A stretch of DNA of 64,000 nt from an uncultured Oceanospirillaceae bacterium (GCA_937138495.1 CAKZPE010000085.1:62001-126000); one strand, 5' to 3'; shown: positions 27,121-36,514, counted from the first letter of the stretch. The notes: generated from the letters alone by a model not told the origin. A program made the numbers and translations.

Positions 27121-28100
27121 TCACTGAGTCCGGCATTAGCGGCAGCTTGCTGAATTTGCGGTACAATGTCGCCAATTTTATCCTGCCATTTGCTATATAC
27201 ACTTTTGGTGGCGTCCTTAAATGCCTGAGTATCCACTTCGTTCAGTTTGGCACCTTCTGCAAGCAACGTCTGTTCAAGCCGTACATCATCAATCAGGAAT
27301 GTACCGCGGTTATACCAGGTCGCCGCATCCATTGCTTTCTGAATCATCGCTTTGTCATCACTGCTCAGCTTATCCCACCATTTTTTAGACGCCAGAATCG
27401 GCGCCATTTCGTATTTGTGATTTGATTTGGCAATGTACGGTGTCAGTTCGTGCAACTTGGATGAATAGATATTGGCTAGCGGGTTTTCCTGCCCTTCAAA
27501 TACTCCAGACTGCAATGCGGCAGGCAATTCTGAAAACGCCAGCGGCGCAGGATTCGCGCCAAGCGCCTTAAATGCATCAATGGTCACCTGGCTTTGCGGT
27601 GTGCGGATCTTCATACCTTTGATGTCATCCGGGTGTTTAATGGCCTTCTTAGTATGGGTTATTTTGCGAATGCCATTATCCCACCACGCCAGCACAATAT
27701 AGCCTTTTTTCTCCAGCTTCCCGGCAATACGCTCACCAATAGGGCCATCCAGCACTTCCCATGCCTGCGGCAGGCTGGAAAACAGGTACGGTAATCCAAA
27801 TGCACTCAGCTCAGGAACTATCTCGGCAACCGGCCCGTCTGAGTTCACCGTGATATGCATGGTTCCCAAACGCACAGACTTCAGCATTTGTCTGTCATCA
27901 CCCAGAGTTGCGGAATGCGCCACCTTAACCTGATATTTTCCTTTGGAAGCCTGACGTAATAAGTCCCCAAACATTTGCGCACCGGTTACCCGGGGATTAC
28001 CCGGCTTACCATTGGTGCCGATAACAATATCGTCAGCCTGAACATAACTCCCCATGGCGATACTGCAAGCCAGTGCAATTCCTAATAACTTAGATTTCAT
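27117..28100 (-). CDS. TRAP transporter substrate-binding protein (DctP)
   Basis: Periplasmic solute receptor of 327 residues from the ATG at 28100, which follows AAGGAAATTACT and opens a clear signal peptide (MKSKLLGIALACSIAMGSYV). The family core is present: GKMKI-like hinge as GMKIRTPQSQVTIDAFKALGANPAPLAFSEL, where an Arg usually holds the substrate carboxylate, and the GVFEGQENPLANIYS segment. A longer frame to 28163 is rejected. It is divergent from a LysR regulator. Confidence 0.92.
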   Translation of the reverse strand: MKSKLLGIALACSIAMGSYVQADDIVIGTNGKPGNPRVTGAQMFGDLLRQASKGKYQVKVAHSATLGDDRQMLKSVRLGTMHITVNSDGPVAEIVPELSAFGLPYLFSSLPQAWEVLDGPIGERIAGKLEKKGYIVLAWWDNGIRKITHTKKAIKHPDDIKGMKIRTPQSQVTIDAFKALGANPAPLAFSELPAALQSGVFEGQENPLANIYSSKLHELTPYIAKSNHKYEMAPILASKKWWDKLSSDDKAMIQKAMDAATWYNRGTFLIDDVRLEQTLLAEGAKLNEVDTQAFKDATKSVYSKWQDKIGDIVPQIQQAAANAGLSE

Positions 28101-28231
28101 AGTAATTTCCTTATTTTTATTCATAGCTATCACGGTGTCGCCACAACCTGTGGTTTTCACCACCTATGCAATAGACCGCTATTCCATGATTTATTAGACT
28201 GCCGCGCCTTCCTCTTATCAACACTCATAAA

Positions 28232-28290
28232 TTAACCTCTTGTTAACCTTTTCTTAACATTTTAAGAACTTTCATCCAGAATAAATTAAC
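28232..28290. promoter_or_regulatory. Phased TTAAC repeats in LysR/TRAP divergent promoter
   Basis: TTAAC occurs at 28232, 28243 and 28254, an exact 11-base period, with TTAAG at 28262 and another TTAAC at 28286. All lie between the divergent TRAP and LysR genes. One helical turn spacing on one DNA face suits a regulator-binding site, though the protein is unknown. Confidence 0.4.
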
Positions 28291-28313
28291 AAACACTTAC
28301 AGGCAGAGTTGTT

Positions 28314-29270
28314 ATGTCGAGACACCTCAATATGAATGCAGTGGTATATTTTGAAGCTGTCGCCCGCCATTCAAGGGTCAACCTTGCCGCTGCAGAACTG
28401 CAGATATCGCCTTCCGCAGTAAGCCAACAGATAAAGACACTGGAAGAGCAAATGGGCGTCATGCTGTTCAGGCGCGTAAAAAAACGGCTGATTCTCACTG
28501 AACAGGGTGAACGCTTCTATCAGGCGGCATCCGGCGCTATTTCAATAATCAGAGAGGCCCAGATTCGGCTGACTAACCAACGGGAATACCAGCGTCTAAT
28601 GATTCGGGTTTCAGCCAGCTTTGGGGTACGCTGGCTTAGCAAGCGTTTATCTCACTACGTTGAACAATACCCGGATATTGACCTGCATATTGATGCTACA
28701 TCTGAACTCACTGATTTTGATAAAGAAAAAGTTGACCTGGAAATTCGCTATGGCTTTGCTCCGCCACCAACCCTGTACAGCCAGTCTCTTATTACCGATA
28801 AAGTGCTGCCTCTTTGCAGTCCGGAATTTGCCAGCCAGCACCGGGAACGGTCACCCGCAAAAGTACTGTCTGGCAACCCGTTGATCCATACAGTAAAAGC
28901 CGAAGTCACATGGCGACACTGGCTGAATATCCAAGCCATAGAAGGCGTGGACGACAGCCATGGTTTGCGATTCGACCGTTCATCCATGTCCCTGCAGGCC
29001 GCAAAGGATGGTCTTGGTGTGGTACTGGAAACAGCTACCCTGGCCATGAATGAGTTAAAAACAGGCACGCTGGTGCCGCTGTATCCTGAATTGGGAACAC
29101 TGGACTTTGAAACTTACTGGCTGATCTGCCCTGTGCGCTACCTCAATCACCCTTCGGTTAAATGTTTTGTCCGATGGCTGGAGGCAGAAGCAAGCCAACA
29201 CGAACAGGAAAAGAAAGCACTGCTTTTTTCCCTGTCGGTACCGGTTTCGAGATCTTTTAAACCTGACTGA
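28314..29270 (+). CDS. LysR-family transcriptional regulator
   Basis: Regulator of 318 residues. The winged helix covers about residues 6-65 (YFEAVARHSRVNLAAAELQ, SPSAVSQQIKTLEEQ), followed by a LysR substrate-binding domain. It resembles the GcvA/AmpR branch. Divergent from the TRAP operon with a repeat-bearing promoter between, so it probably governs uptake and, perhaps, the transketolase operon that converges on it. Confidence 0.87.
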   Translation: MSRHLNMNAVVYFEAVARHSRVNLAAAELQISPSAVSQQIKTLEEQMGVMLFRRVKKRLILTEQGERFYQAASGAISIIREAQIRLTNQREYQRLMIRVSASFGVRWLSKRLSHYVEQYPDIDLHIDATSELTDFDKEKVDLEIRYGFAPPPTLYSQSLITDKVLPLCSPEFASQHRERSPAKVLSGNPLIHTVKAEVTWRHWLNIQAIEGVDDSHGLRFDRSSMSLQAAKDGLGVVLETATLAMNELKTGTLVPLYPELGTLDFETYWLICPVRYLNHPSVKCFVRWLEAEASQHEQEKKALLFSLSVPVSRSFKPD

Positions 29271-29307
29271 TAAAATAGTCGCATCACTGCCCGGAAAAAT
29301 AGCTAAG

Positions 29308-30222
29308 TTATGTTGTTTGCTTAGGCTGGGGCTTATCTGACAACTGATACCCCAGCATAGCTTCGTATACCTTGACCACAGCCGAATCATCCAGCTTGCC
29401 AACACCCATTTCGGAGGCAGAGACCAGCATTTGATGGGCAGCGGCGCTAAGTGGCAGGGACGCATCCAGTTCTTTACCCGCCTGCAGCACCAGATCCAGA
29501 TCTTTTACAAAAATATCCACCATGGACCGCGGTGTGTAATCGCCATTCAGCATACGGGGAACACGGTCGCTGAACATCCAGCTGTTGCCCGCAGAGGTTG
29601 ATACAATCTCAAACAGAGTATCAAGATCACAACCCGCTTTTGCACCTAGCACAATCAGTTCCGCCGCCGTCACCAGATGGATGCCGGCAGCAAGCTGATG
29701 CACTACTTTATAAGTCGATGCTATACCCGGCTCAGCCCCCAGATGGTGTACCTTTTTACTGATAGCACCAAGTACACTGTCCGCTACAGTAAATGCATGC
29801 TCACAGCCTGATGCCATCACCGTAAGACTACCTGCTTCAGCCCCCACCTGCCCGCCGGAGACAGGTGCATCCAGCATTACCAAGTTGTGCTTTGAAAGCT
29901 CTGACGCTAACCGTCTGGCATCTTTAGGAGAAACGGTAGAACACAGCATCACAACGCCATTATTGGCCATCTGTTTCACTGCGCCCTGCGCAAATAACAC
30001 CTCTTCGGCCTGGTTCGCGTTAACCACCATCAGTATCAACAAATCACAGCCTTCAGCAGCACTGGCCACCGAGTTGCAAAGCCCTCCTCCCATCCCCTCA
30101 AAACGGGTAAGTGCTGTCGGGGAAATATCATAGCCCTGAAGTAAATGCCCCGCAGACAGTATATTTTGTGCCATCCCAAGCCCCATGGAACCAAGCCCTA
30201 CTAACGAAATTTGCAGACTCAT
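29308..30222 (-). CDS. NAD(P)-dependent beta-hydroxyacid dehydrogenase
   Basis: Member of the 3-hydroxyisobutyrate/tartronate-semialdehyde/threonate dehydrogenase family, 304 residues. The Rossmann motif GLGSMGLGMAQN lies at residues 8-19, the family signature DAPVSGGQVGAEAGSLTVMASG near 117-138, and the catalytic Lys sits in TYKVVHQL near 170. The start at 30222 follows GGGAGAG; the 6-residue longer frame is rejected. It overlaps or abuts the transketolase gene by a few bases and so is co-transcribed. The substrate is probably a 2- or 3-hydroxyacid made or used next to the transketolase. Confidence 0.85.
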   Translation of the reverse strand: MSLQISLVGLGSMGLGMAQNILSAGHLLQGYDISPTALTRFEGMGGGLCNSVASAAEGCDLLILMVVNANQAEEVLFAQGAVKQMANNGVVMLCSTVSPKDARRLASELSKHNLVMLDAPVSGGQVGAEAGSLTVMASGCEHAFTVADSVLGAISKKVHHLGAEPGIASTYKVVHQLAAGIHLVTAAELIVLGAKAGCDLDTLFEIVSTSAGNSWMFSDRVPRMLNGDYTPRSMVDIFVKDLDLVLQAGKELDASLPLSAAAHQMLVSASEMGVGKLDDSAVVKVYEAMLGYQLSDKPQPKQTT

Positions 30223-30224
30223 AT

Positions 30225-31250
30225 TTACTCTCCCAACCAATATTTAACCCGGGAAGCAACCTTTGACACCGACAGACCATACTGATCATGCAGGGTGGGC
30301 AATGCGCCGGCATCAAGGAAAGCATCCGGCAGGGCAATTTGCTTACATACCGGGTGGATTCCGTTCAGCATCAGCTCACGCATAACAGCTTCTCCCAGAC
30401 CGCCAATCTGAGTGTGGTTTTCAGCAATCACCACCAGGCGTCCAGACTTGCCGGCTTCCCGCCGGATCGCTTCAGCATCCAGCGGTTTGATCGTCGGTAC
30501 GTGCAGAACAGCACAAGAAATATTGTCCTGTTGTAACGCTTCACTCGCTGCCAACACCCGCATGGTCATCAGCCCGGATGAAATGAACAGTACATCGCGG
30601 CCATCGATAATAGTTTGCGCTTTGCCAAGCCTGAACTGATAACCATATTCACTCAGTACATCCGGCACCTGACCACGCAAAAGCCGCATATAAACCGGAC
30701 CCTGATACTCCGCAATTGCATGTGTGGCCTGCTGAATTTCGGTGGCATCACACGGATCAACAATAGTCAGATTCGGCAGCCCCCGGAATATTGCAATATC
30801 TTCCGTCGCCTGATGACTGGGACCATAGCCTGTTGTCAGGCCCGGCAGGGCACAAACGATTTTCACATTGAGTGCTTCTTCAGCAATTGCCATACAAATA
30901 AAATCGTAGGCCCGCCGTGAAGCAAAAACGGCATAGGTGGTGGCAAATGGCGTAAAGCCTTCACGTGCCAATCCTGCTGCTGCCGAAATCATCACTTGTT
31001 CAGCCATGCCCATTTGATAAAAACGGTCAGGGTATTGTTTGGCAAAGACATGCAAATCCGTGTATTTCGATAAATCCGCGGTTAAACCGACAATTTTAAC
31101 GTTTTGTCTGGCAACCTCATTCAATGCATGACCGAATGGTGCTGATACAGTTGGCATCCCTTCTGCTGCCAGTGAAGCAATCATAGCAGATGTACGCTGA
31201 CGTTCTCCTGCAGGAAGCGGTGTTCTTGGCGTATATTTTGATTGTCTCAT
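30225..31250 (-). CDS. Transketolase, C-terminal (pyrimidine/transketolase-C) subunit
   Basis: Second half of a split thiamin-diphosphate transketolase, 341 residues. It holds the pyrimidine-binding domain (GMAEQVMISAAAGLAREGFTP, with the catalytic Glu in the GMAEQ motif) and the transketolase C domain (about 205-330). Start ATG at 31250 shares one base with the stop of the N-subunit gene (TAATG), so translation is coupled. Split transketolases act in sugar catabolic routes such as those for apulose phosphate or sulfosugars. The substrate here is unknown. Confidence 0.88.
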   Translation of the reverse strand: MRQSKYTPRTPLPAGERQRTSAMIASLAAEGMPTVSAPFGHALNEVARQNVKIVGLTADLSKYTDLHVFAKQYPDRFYQMGMAEQVMISAAAGLAREGFTPFATTYAVFASRRAYDFICMAIAEEALNVKIVCALPGLTTGYGPSHQATEDIAIFRGLPNLTIVDPCDATEIQQATHAIAEYQGPVYMRLLRGQVPDVLSEYGYQFRLGKAQTIIDGRDVLFISSGLMTMRVLAASEALQQDNISCAVLHVPTIKPLDAEAIRREAGKSGRLVVIAENHTQIGGLGEAVMRELMLNGIHPVCKQIALPDAFLDAGALPTLHDQYGLSVSKVASRVKYWLGE

Positions 31251-32089
31251 TATGCTCTCCCTGCATCCAAAATCTGAATGGCTTTGTCCCACTCGTCTGC
31301 TTCTACCCGTAAAAAATGGTTTCTTTCCCTCTGTTCCAAAAACGGCACCCCTTTTGCCATTTTGGTGTTACAGATAATTACTCGGGGTTGGTCAGTCCCG
31401 GTATTTCTTGCGGTATCAAATGCTGCAACCAGTTCCGCCAGATTATTGCCATCAACTCTCTGTACGTGCCAGCCAAACGCCTGCCATTTCTCTTCCAAAG
31501 GTTCTGACCAAAGCATTTCCTGTGAAGGACCATCAGCCTGTTGGTTATTGAAATCAACAACAGCAATGATGTTATCAAGCCTGTGATGCGCCGCAGACAT
31601 AGCCGCTTCCCAGGTAGAACCTTCACCAAGTTCCCCGTCAGATAGCAGGTTATAAATAAACGCGCCAGACTGCTTTCGTTTCAACCCCAGTGCTGCTCCT
31701 ACCGCAATGCCTAACCCGTGACCGAGTGATCCGCCAGTAATTTCCATACCGGGCGTGTAAGCCGCCATACCCGACATCGGCATTCTACTGTCATCACACC
31801 CGTAAGTTTCCAGTTCGTTTTCCGGCAGGATTCCGGCTTCGATCATCACAGCGTATAGCGCTATCGCATAATGACCAATGGACAGATACAGGCGATCACG
31901 TTCTTCCCATTCAGGATCATCTGCCCGATAGTTCAGCGCGTGGAAATAGCACACTGACAGCACATCAGAAAACCCCAAAGCCTGTGCAATATATCCCTGC
32001 CCCTGAACCTGACCCATTTTTAACGCATTACGCCGAATCTTATAGGCATGATGGCCCAGCATTTGCAAATCTGTTTGTTTGGATTCCAT
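31250..32089 (-). CDS. Transketolase, N-terminal (TPP-binding) subunit
   Basis: First half of the split transketolase, 279 residues. The thiamin-pyrophosphate motif begins at the GDGELGEGSTWEAA-like stretch SDGELGEGSTWEAAMSA and ends in VVDFNNQQADG. GGSLGHGLGIAVGAALGLK precedes it as usual. It forms a heterotetramer with the C subunit and moves a two-carbon ketol unit. First gene of the operon ending in the hydroxyacid dehydrogenase. Confidence 0.9.
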   Translation of the reverse strand: MESKQTDLQMLGHHAYKIRRNALKMGQVQGQGYIAQALGFSDVLSVCYFHALNYRADDPEWEERDRLYLSIGHYAIALYAVMIEAGILPENELETYGCDDSRMPMSGMAAYTPGMEITGGSLGHGLGIAVGAALGLKRKQSGAFIYNLLSDGELGEGSTWEAAMSAAHHRLDNIIAVVDFNNQQADGPSQEMLWSEPLEEKWQAFGWHVQRVDGNNLAELVAAFDTARNTGTDQPRVIICNTKMAKGVPFLEQRERNHFLRVEADEWDKAIQILDAGRA

Positions 32090-32403
32090 TTTCTCTTAGC
32101 CCTTTCCCTGAATTACGAGCGACACAAACCATTAATTCTGCTGATATCTTTGCGTATAGAAGACATGGAAAAAAGCTAAGAAAAGTAACCTGATATTTAG
32201 ATTTTCTACATTACATGGAATGATAAAAGGGACGAGCTTCATGAAACCGGATTAATGCCCGGAAAAGCTGAATCAGGTTTCACCTGCAATAAAAAAGAGC
32301 GCTAAAACGCTCTTCAAACGACTTCCCCCAATAGCATAGCCTCGCCAATCATTAATCACAGCCCGGGGAGACTCCCTGATAACTCTCCGGGTCATCAAAA
32401 TGC
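32090..32403. other. Intergenic region with transketolase promoter and MBL terminator
   Basis: This 314-base span has no supported gene. The left part must hold the leftward promoter of the transketolase operon; the right part holds the terminator of the metallo-hydrolase gene. Confidence 0.5.
32289..32314 (-). terminator. Terminator of metallo-hydrolase gene
   Basis: Read leftwards, AAGAGCG pairs with CGCTCTT around a six-base loop, followed by TTTTTTAT. It lies about 90 bases past the metallo-hydrolase stop. Confidence 0.75.
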
Positions 32404-33327
32404 TTACGATTCCTCCCTCAGGCCGTCATACACAATGCTGACCCATTTATCGGGTTTCATAAATCCGCCGCCCCATTTGGCATCCAGATCTGCCGTGGGC
32501 TTGGCTTCTACTATCTGCAGGCGGGTTTTTCCTTCGGCGATCATTTTAGTGATACGGCTTTCCACCAGTTGCAGCATGTCGCGGTATTCGGTCAGTTCGG
32601 CTTTGTTCGACAGTTTGCCGTGCCCGGGGATAATTTTAGTATTCATATCGGCCACCGCCAGAATCTGCTCTGCTGCAGCGATGACGCCGGTGATCGAGCC
32701 ACCGCTGCTGCCATCAATGAACGGATACATGCCAGAGAAATACAAGTCACCGGTATGAATCACGTTCGCCGCTTTAAATTGCACAAAGCTATCGGTGTCC
32801 GTATGGGCATTTGGCTGGTGCCGTACCCGCAACACATCGCCATTCCAGTGGAAGTTAACCCCTTCTTCAAAGGTAATCACCGGCAGTGCCACTTCAGGCG
32901 CCGGTTCAACTTTACGGTTAAAGGCTTTGATGAACTGATCGGAGGACATCCGTTCCCGCACATTCTCATGGGCCACAATGATACTGCCCTGCTTACCGAA
33001 GTTTTCATTCCCCCCGGTATGGTCACCGTGCCAGTGTGTGTTCAGCAGGAACTTAGGCACATCGCCCCCCAGGCTTTTAATGGCAGTGAGAATACGCTCA
33101 GTTAACGGCGCAAACTGGTCATCCACCAGATAGGTGCCGTTTTTACCGATTGATACCGCCATGTTGCCGCCGGCACCGGTTAGCATATAAAGGCCATCAC
33201 TGACCTGAGTGGACGTAATCTTAACGTTCTTAAAACGTTCGTGGTTATCTGCTATTGCCGTCCCGGCCTGGGTCAGCAAACAGAATGGCACTATCTGAAA
33301 AACCAGCTGAAGAAGTTGTTTGATCAT
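32404..33327 (-). CDS. Periplasmic metallo-beta-lactamase-fold hydrolase
   Basis: Exported MBL-fold protein of 307 residues with an N-terminal signal peptide (to about residue 26, ending in an Ala-rich stretch). The metal-binding motif H98-x-H100-x-D102-H103 is present in NTHWHGDHTGG; further ligands fit H in PNAHTDTDS and H in IIPGHG. ATG follows GGGAGA. The motif set suits a hydrolase on esters, thioesters or lactams. It could also be one of the broad 'quinoprotein-associated' MBL proteins. Substrate unknown; the gene seems monocistronic. Confidence 0.85.
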   Translation of the reverse strand: MIKQLLQLVFQIVPFCLLTQAGTAIADNHERFKNVKITSTQVSDGLYMLTGAGGNMAVSIGKNGTYLVDDQFAPLTERILTAIKSLGGDVPKFLLNTHWHGDHTGGNENFGKQGSIIVAHENVRERMSSDQFIKAFNRKVEPAPEVALPVITFEEGVNFHWNGDVLRVRHQPNAHTDTDSFVQFKAANVIHTGDLYFSGMYPFIDGSSGGSITGVIAAAEQILAVADMNTKIIPGHGKLSNKAELTEYRDMLQLVESRITKMIAEGKTRLQIVEAKPTADLDAKWGGGFMKPDKWVSIVYDGLREES

Positions 33328-33408
33328 GCCGTTGTCTCCCGGAAATCCTGCTCAGAAAAAAGTCGTCAGGCTTACAGCTTAGTCCAGAATTAAAAACGGA
33401 CCGCTTCT

Positions 33409-34836
33409 TCAGCTTTCTTTACTGCGACCATAAACGTCTTCAAGACGTTCAATATCATCTTCGCCAAGATATTCACCGGACTGCACTTCAATCAGTTCCA
33501 GTGGCGTGTCACCGGGGTTGGCCAGGCTATGAATGCCGCCGATGGGAATATAGGTGGACTGGTTCTTTTTAAGTACAAAACACTGATCGCCTTTCGTTAC
33601 TTCAGCGGTCCCTGAAACTACCACCCAGTGCTCCGCCCGCTGCCGATGTTTTTGCAGGCTTAATTTGCCACCGGGATTTACGGTAATCCGTTTCACCTGA
33701 TAGCCATTGCCCATATCGATACAGCGGTATTTGCCCCAGGGACGGTGTACAGTGCCGTGGGGAACATTGCTGAAACGGCTGTCAGCTTTTATTTTAGCTA
33801 ACAGTGCTTTCATTGAGCCATTCTGATCACGGTCTGCGACTAACAGGGCATCCTGAGTATCAACAATGAGCAGATTTTCCACCCCTAAAGTAGCCACCGG
33901 CCGTGACTGGCTGTGGATTTGACAGTGGCGGCTGTTGAACGCCAGCACCGCGCCTTCAGTCCGGTTTCCACTCGCATCGGTTTCAAGTTCCTCTGCCAGC
34001 GCCGGCCAGCTACCCAGGTCATTCCAGCCCGCCGCCAGTGGAATTACCGCCACCGCGTCAGAAGCGTTCGCGCACAGGGGTTCCATCACGGCATAATCAA
34101 CCGATTCTGCCGGGCAGGCCGTAAAGGCTTCTGTATCAATGCGCTGAAAATCAAGATCTTCCCGGCGTCCCTGAAGTGCTGCACGGCAGGCCAGGAGGAT
34201 ATCCGGCCGGTACTGTTCCAGTTCAGCCAGATACCGGTCAGCCCGAAACATAAACATACCGCTGTTCCAGAGGTAGTCACCGCTGGTCAGGTACGCCTCT
34301 GCCCTTGCAAGGTCAGGCTTTTCGACAAACTCAGCCACCGGTAAAACGCCTGAATACTGGCCATCCTTTGCATCTGCCCCGGTACGGATGTAGCCATAAC
34401 CGGTTGCCGGAGAGTCCGGCACAATGCCAAAGGTAATGAGCAGGCCTGCTTCAGCCGGTTCCAGCCCCTGCTCTACCGCTGCACGAAATACGTCAGGCTC
34501 TGCAATTACATGGTCTGCGGGCAGCACCAGCAGTACGTCATCCGGCTGTGCCTGAAGCGCCGCAAGCGCAATCGCCGGGGCGGTATTACGGCCTACCGGT
34601 TCAAGCAATATATCGACCTGCAGACCAAGCTGGCGTACCTGTTCTGCCACCAGAAACCGGTGTTCTTCTGCTGCAATAACCGTATAGCCAGAGATATCCA
34701 GCTCCTCCAGGCGCGCCAGCGTATCCTGCAACATGCTCTGTTCAGAATGGAGGTTTAAAAACTGTTTCGGATGTTGCGGACGGGATAGCGGCCAGAGACG
34801 TTCGCCGATGCCGCCGGCGAGAATTATCGCTTTCAT
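33409..34836 (-). CDS. manC: Mannose-1-P guanylyltransferase / mannose-6-P isomerase
   Basis: Bifunctional type II enzyme of 475 residues making GDP-mannose from mannose-6-phosphate. The pyrophosphorylase motif GGIGERLWPLSRPQHPKQF is at residues 8-26; it has Glu where most members have Thr or Ser. FVEKPDLARAE carries the sugar-phosphate Lys. The C-terminal cupin (about 355-465) has QKHRQRAEHWVVVSGTA, the isomerase zinc motif. GDP-mannose feeds exopolysaccharide or O-antigen. No polysaccharide genes are nearby, so it seems a stand-alone housekeeping gene. Confidence 0.93.
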   Translation of the reverse strand: MKAIILAGGIGERLWPLSRPQHPKQFLNLHSEQSMLQDTLARLEELDISGYTVIAAEEHRFLVAEQVRQLGLQVDILLEPVGRNTAPAIALAALQAQPDDVLLVLPADHVIAEPDVFRAAVEQGLEPAEAGLLITFGIVPDSPATGYGYIRTGADAKDGQYSGVLPVAEFVEKPDLARAEAYLTSGDYLWNSGMFMFRADRYLAELEQYRPDILLACRAALQGRREDLDFQRIDTEAFTACPAESVDYAVMEPLCANASDAVAVIPLAAGWNDLGSWPALAEELETDASGNRTEGAVLAFNSRHCQIHSQSRPVATLGVENLLIVDTQDALLVADRDQNGSMKALLAKIKADSRFSNVPHGTVHRPWGKYRCIDMGNGYQVKRITVNPGGKLSLQKHRQRAEHWVVVSGTAEVTKGDQCFVLKKNQSTYIPIGGIHSLANPGDTPLELIEVQSGEYLGEDDIERLEDVYGRSKES

Positions 34837-34935
34837 AACAGAATCATCAGGGACAGAAAGCCGCCATTCTATACAGCTGAACAGCGGCCAACCAGTTAAA
34901 TGTCACCGGCCCGGTGTTGTCATCTTAAGTACGGT

Positions 34936-35976
34936 TTACCCAAAAGCAGCCAGTGCGGCTGTCGGGGTACTGAGATCGCCGATGTTATCCTGCACCCACT
35001 GAGGATTGTAGTAAGTATCCAGATAGCGTTCGCCACTGTCGCACAGCAAGGTCACAATGGACCCTTTCTGCCCGTTCTTCACCATCTGCTCAGCCACCTG
35101 CAGCGCACCCCACAGGTTAGTGCCGGTCGATGCGCCCGCTTTACGGCCGATCAGTGTTTCCAGCCACAGAATGGTCGCAATGCTGTTGGCATCCGGGATT
35201 TTCATCATATGGTCGATCACATCCGGCTGGAACGAGTGCTCCACTTTTGGCCGGCCAATGCCTTCAATACGGCTGGAAGCGGTCGATGTAAGCAGCCGGT
35301 CGCCGCTCAGGTAACTGTCGTAGAAGACGGAATTTTCCGGGTCAACTACCGTCAGCGCCGTATCGTAGCCTTTGTAACGAATGAAACGTCCCAGCGTGGC
35401 AGAGGTGCCGCCGGTGCCTGCGCTCATCACCAGCATGCTAGGAATGGGGTGAGGTTCACAGGCCATTTGCCGAAAGATACTTTCGGCAATGTTGTTGTTA
35501 CCCCGCCAGTCGGTCGCCCGTTCCGCATAGGTGAACTGGTCCATAAAGTAGCCACCCATGGATTCCGCCAGCGCCACTGAAGCGTCGTGCATGTCAGAAG
35601 ATTTATCGACGAAGTGACATTTTCCACCATAAAACTCAATCTGCTTAATTTTTGTTTGCGCAGTGCTTTTGGGGACCACAGCAATAAAAGGTAAACCGAT
35701 CATGCGGGCGAAATAGGCTTCCGATACCGCCGTACTGCCGGATGACGCTTCCACAACGGTCATGCCCTCCCTGAGCTTGCCGTTACACAAGGCATACAGG
35801 AACAGTGAACGGGCCAGACGGTGCTTCAGGCTGCCAGTGGGATGTGTGCTTTCATCTTTCAGGTAGATATCAACGCCGGCCAGCGATGGCAACGGGAGTT
35901 TAAACAAATGCGTATCCGCCGAGCGGTGGGCGTCGGCGTTGATCTGACGAATGGCATATTTCACCCAGGTACTCAT
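34936..35976 (-). CDS. PLP-dependent cysteine synthase-family enzyme
   Basis: Fold-type II pyridoxal-phosphate enzyme of 346 residues from the ATG at 35976, which follows AAGGAAG; a frame 39 codons longer is rejected. PLP is bound at K51 in HPTGSLKHRLAR; the phosphate loop is SAGTGGTSAT. The family covers cysteine synthases and cysteine desulfhydrases (Cds1 type). The TSGNT-like motif is EASSGSTAVSEAYFA. The length and the HPTGSLKHRLARSLF motif favour the desulfhydrase-like branch. It has its own upstream region and no sulfur genes beside it. Confidence 0.85.
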   Translation of the reverse strand: MSTWVKYAIRQINADAHRSADTHLFKLPLPSLAGVDIYLKDESTHPTGSLKHRLARSLFLYALCNGKLREGMTVVEASSGSTAVSEAYFARMIGLPFIAVVPKSTAQTKIKQIEFYGGKCHFVDKSSDMHDASVALAESMGGYFMDQFTYAERATDWRGNNNIAESIFRQMACEPHPIPSMLVMSAGTGGTSATLGRFIRYKGYDTALTVVDPENSVFYDSYLSGDRLLTSTASSRIEGIGRPKVEHSFQPDVIDHMMKIPDANSIATILWLETLIGRKAGASTGTNLWGALQVAEQMVKNGQKGSIVTLLCDSGERYLDTYYNPQWVQDNIGDLSTPTAALAAFG

Positions 35977-36251
35977 GCGTACTTCCTTTTTCAGATGGCA
36001 TAACGTGATTAAAGTTAATACTTGAAGACGGGCTCCAGCCATTAAAGATGATACTGGTGCACGCACTGCATTAAACCGTCCAGACTGCTGCATAGCAACT
36101 CAGACAACCCCGGCCAGCCCTTCGGTTCTGAATTTTTAAGGCCCTTCATATGAGCCTTTCAGTGCTGCGATATTTAACCTCAGCTTCTGATCAACCTGTC
36201 TGATTAACGGGCTAGGCTTACTGCAATTTAGTGAGCGACATCCACACTAAT

Positions 36252-36506
36252 AGATAACGGTATAAATATATATTTACTCAAGAGACTCACTGCGCAGTCA
36301 TCCTGTTTATGGCTTGCAGACCGCTGTAGATTCAGCCTGATACTGGGCCTTCCTGATTCTGAGCCTCCTGATACTGGCCCTTCTGATACAGGCCATTCTG
36401 ATACCTGATACTGGCATCTCCTGCCGCTGACAGTGCCTGTCACTCAAGTTTCCTGGCAGAAGTGTCCGCCGCACACTCCTCACCGCCTTTAAAGATAACG
36501 GTATAA
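36252..36506. repeat. 14-base direct repeats bracketing the tandem array
   Basis: AGATAACGGTATAA occurs exactly at 36252-36265 and 36493-36506, on either side of the 15-base tandem array. They could mark an inserted segment or be two copies of a regulatory site. Confidence 0.55.
36337..36416. repeat. Imperfect 15-base tandem repeat, about 5-6 units
   Basis: CTGAT begins at 36337, 36353, 36368, 36383, 36398 and 36405; the unit is close to CTGATACTGGCCTTC. A minisatellite-like array in non-coding DNA. Confidence 0.7.
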
Positions 36507-36514
36507 TTCTGATA

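Noticed and set aside
34904..34916. CACCGG-C-CCGGTG palindrome near the end of the cysteine-synthase-like gene
   Set aside because: Loop is too small for a terminator and no T run follows; too short and GC-rich to call an operator.
36337..36416. CRISPR array
   Set aside because: Units are about 15 bases, imperfect and contiguous without spacers; no cas genes are present.
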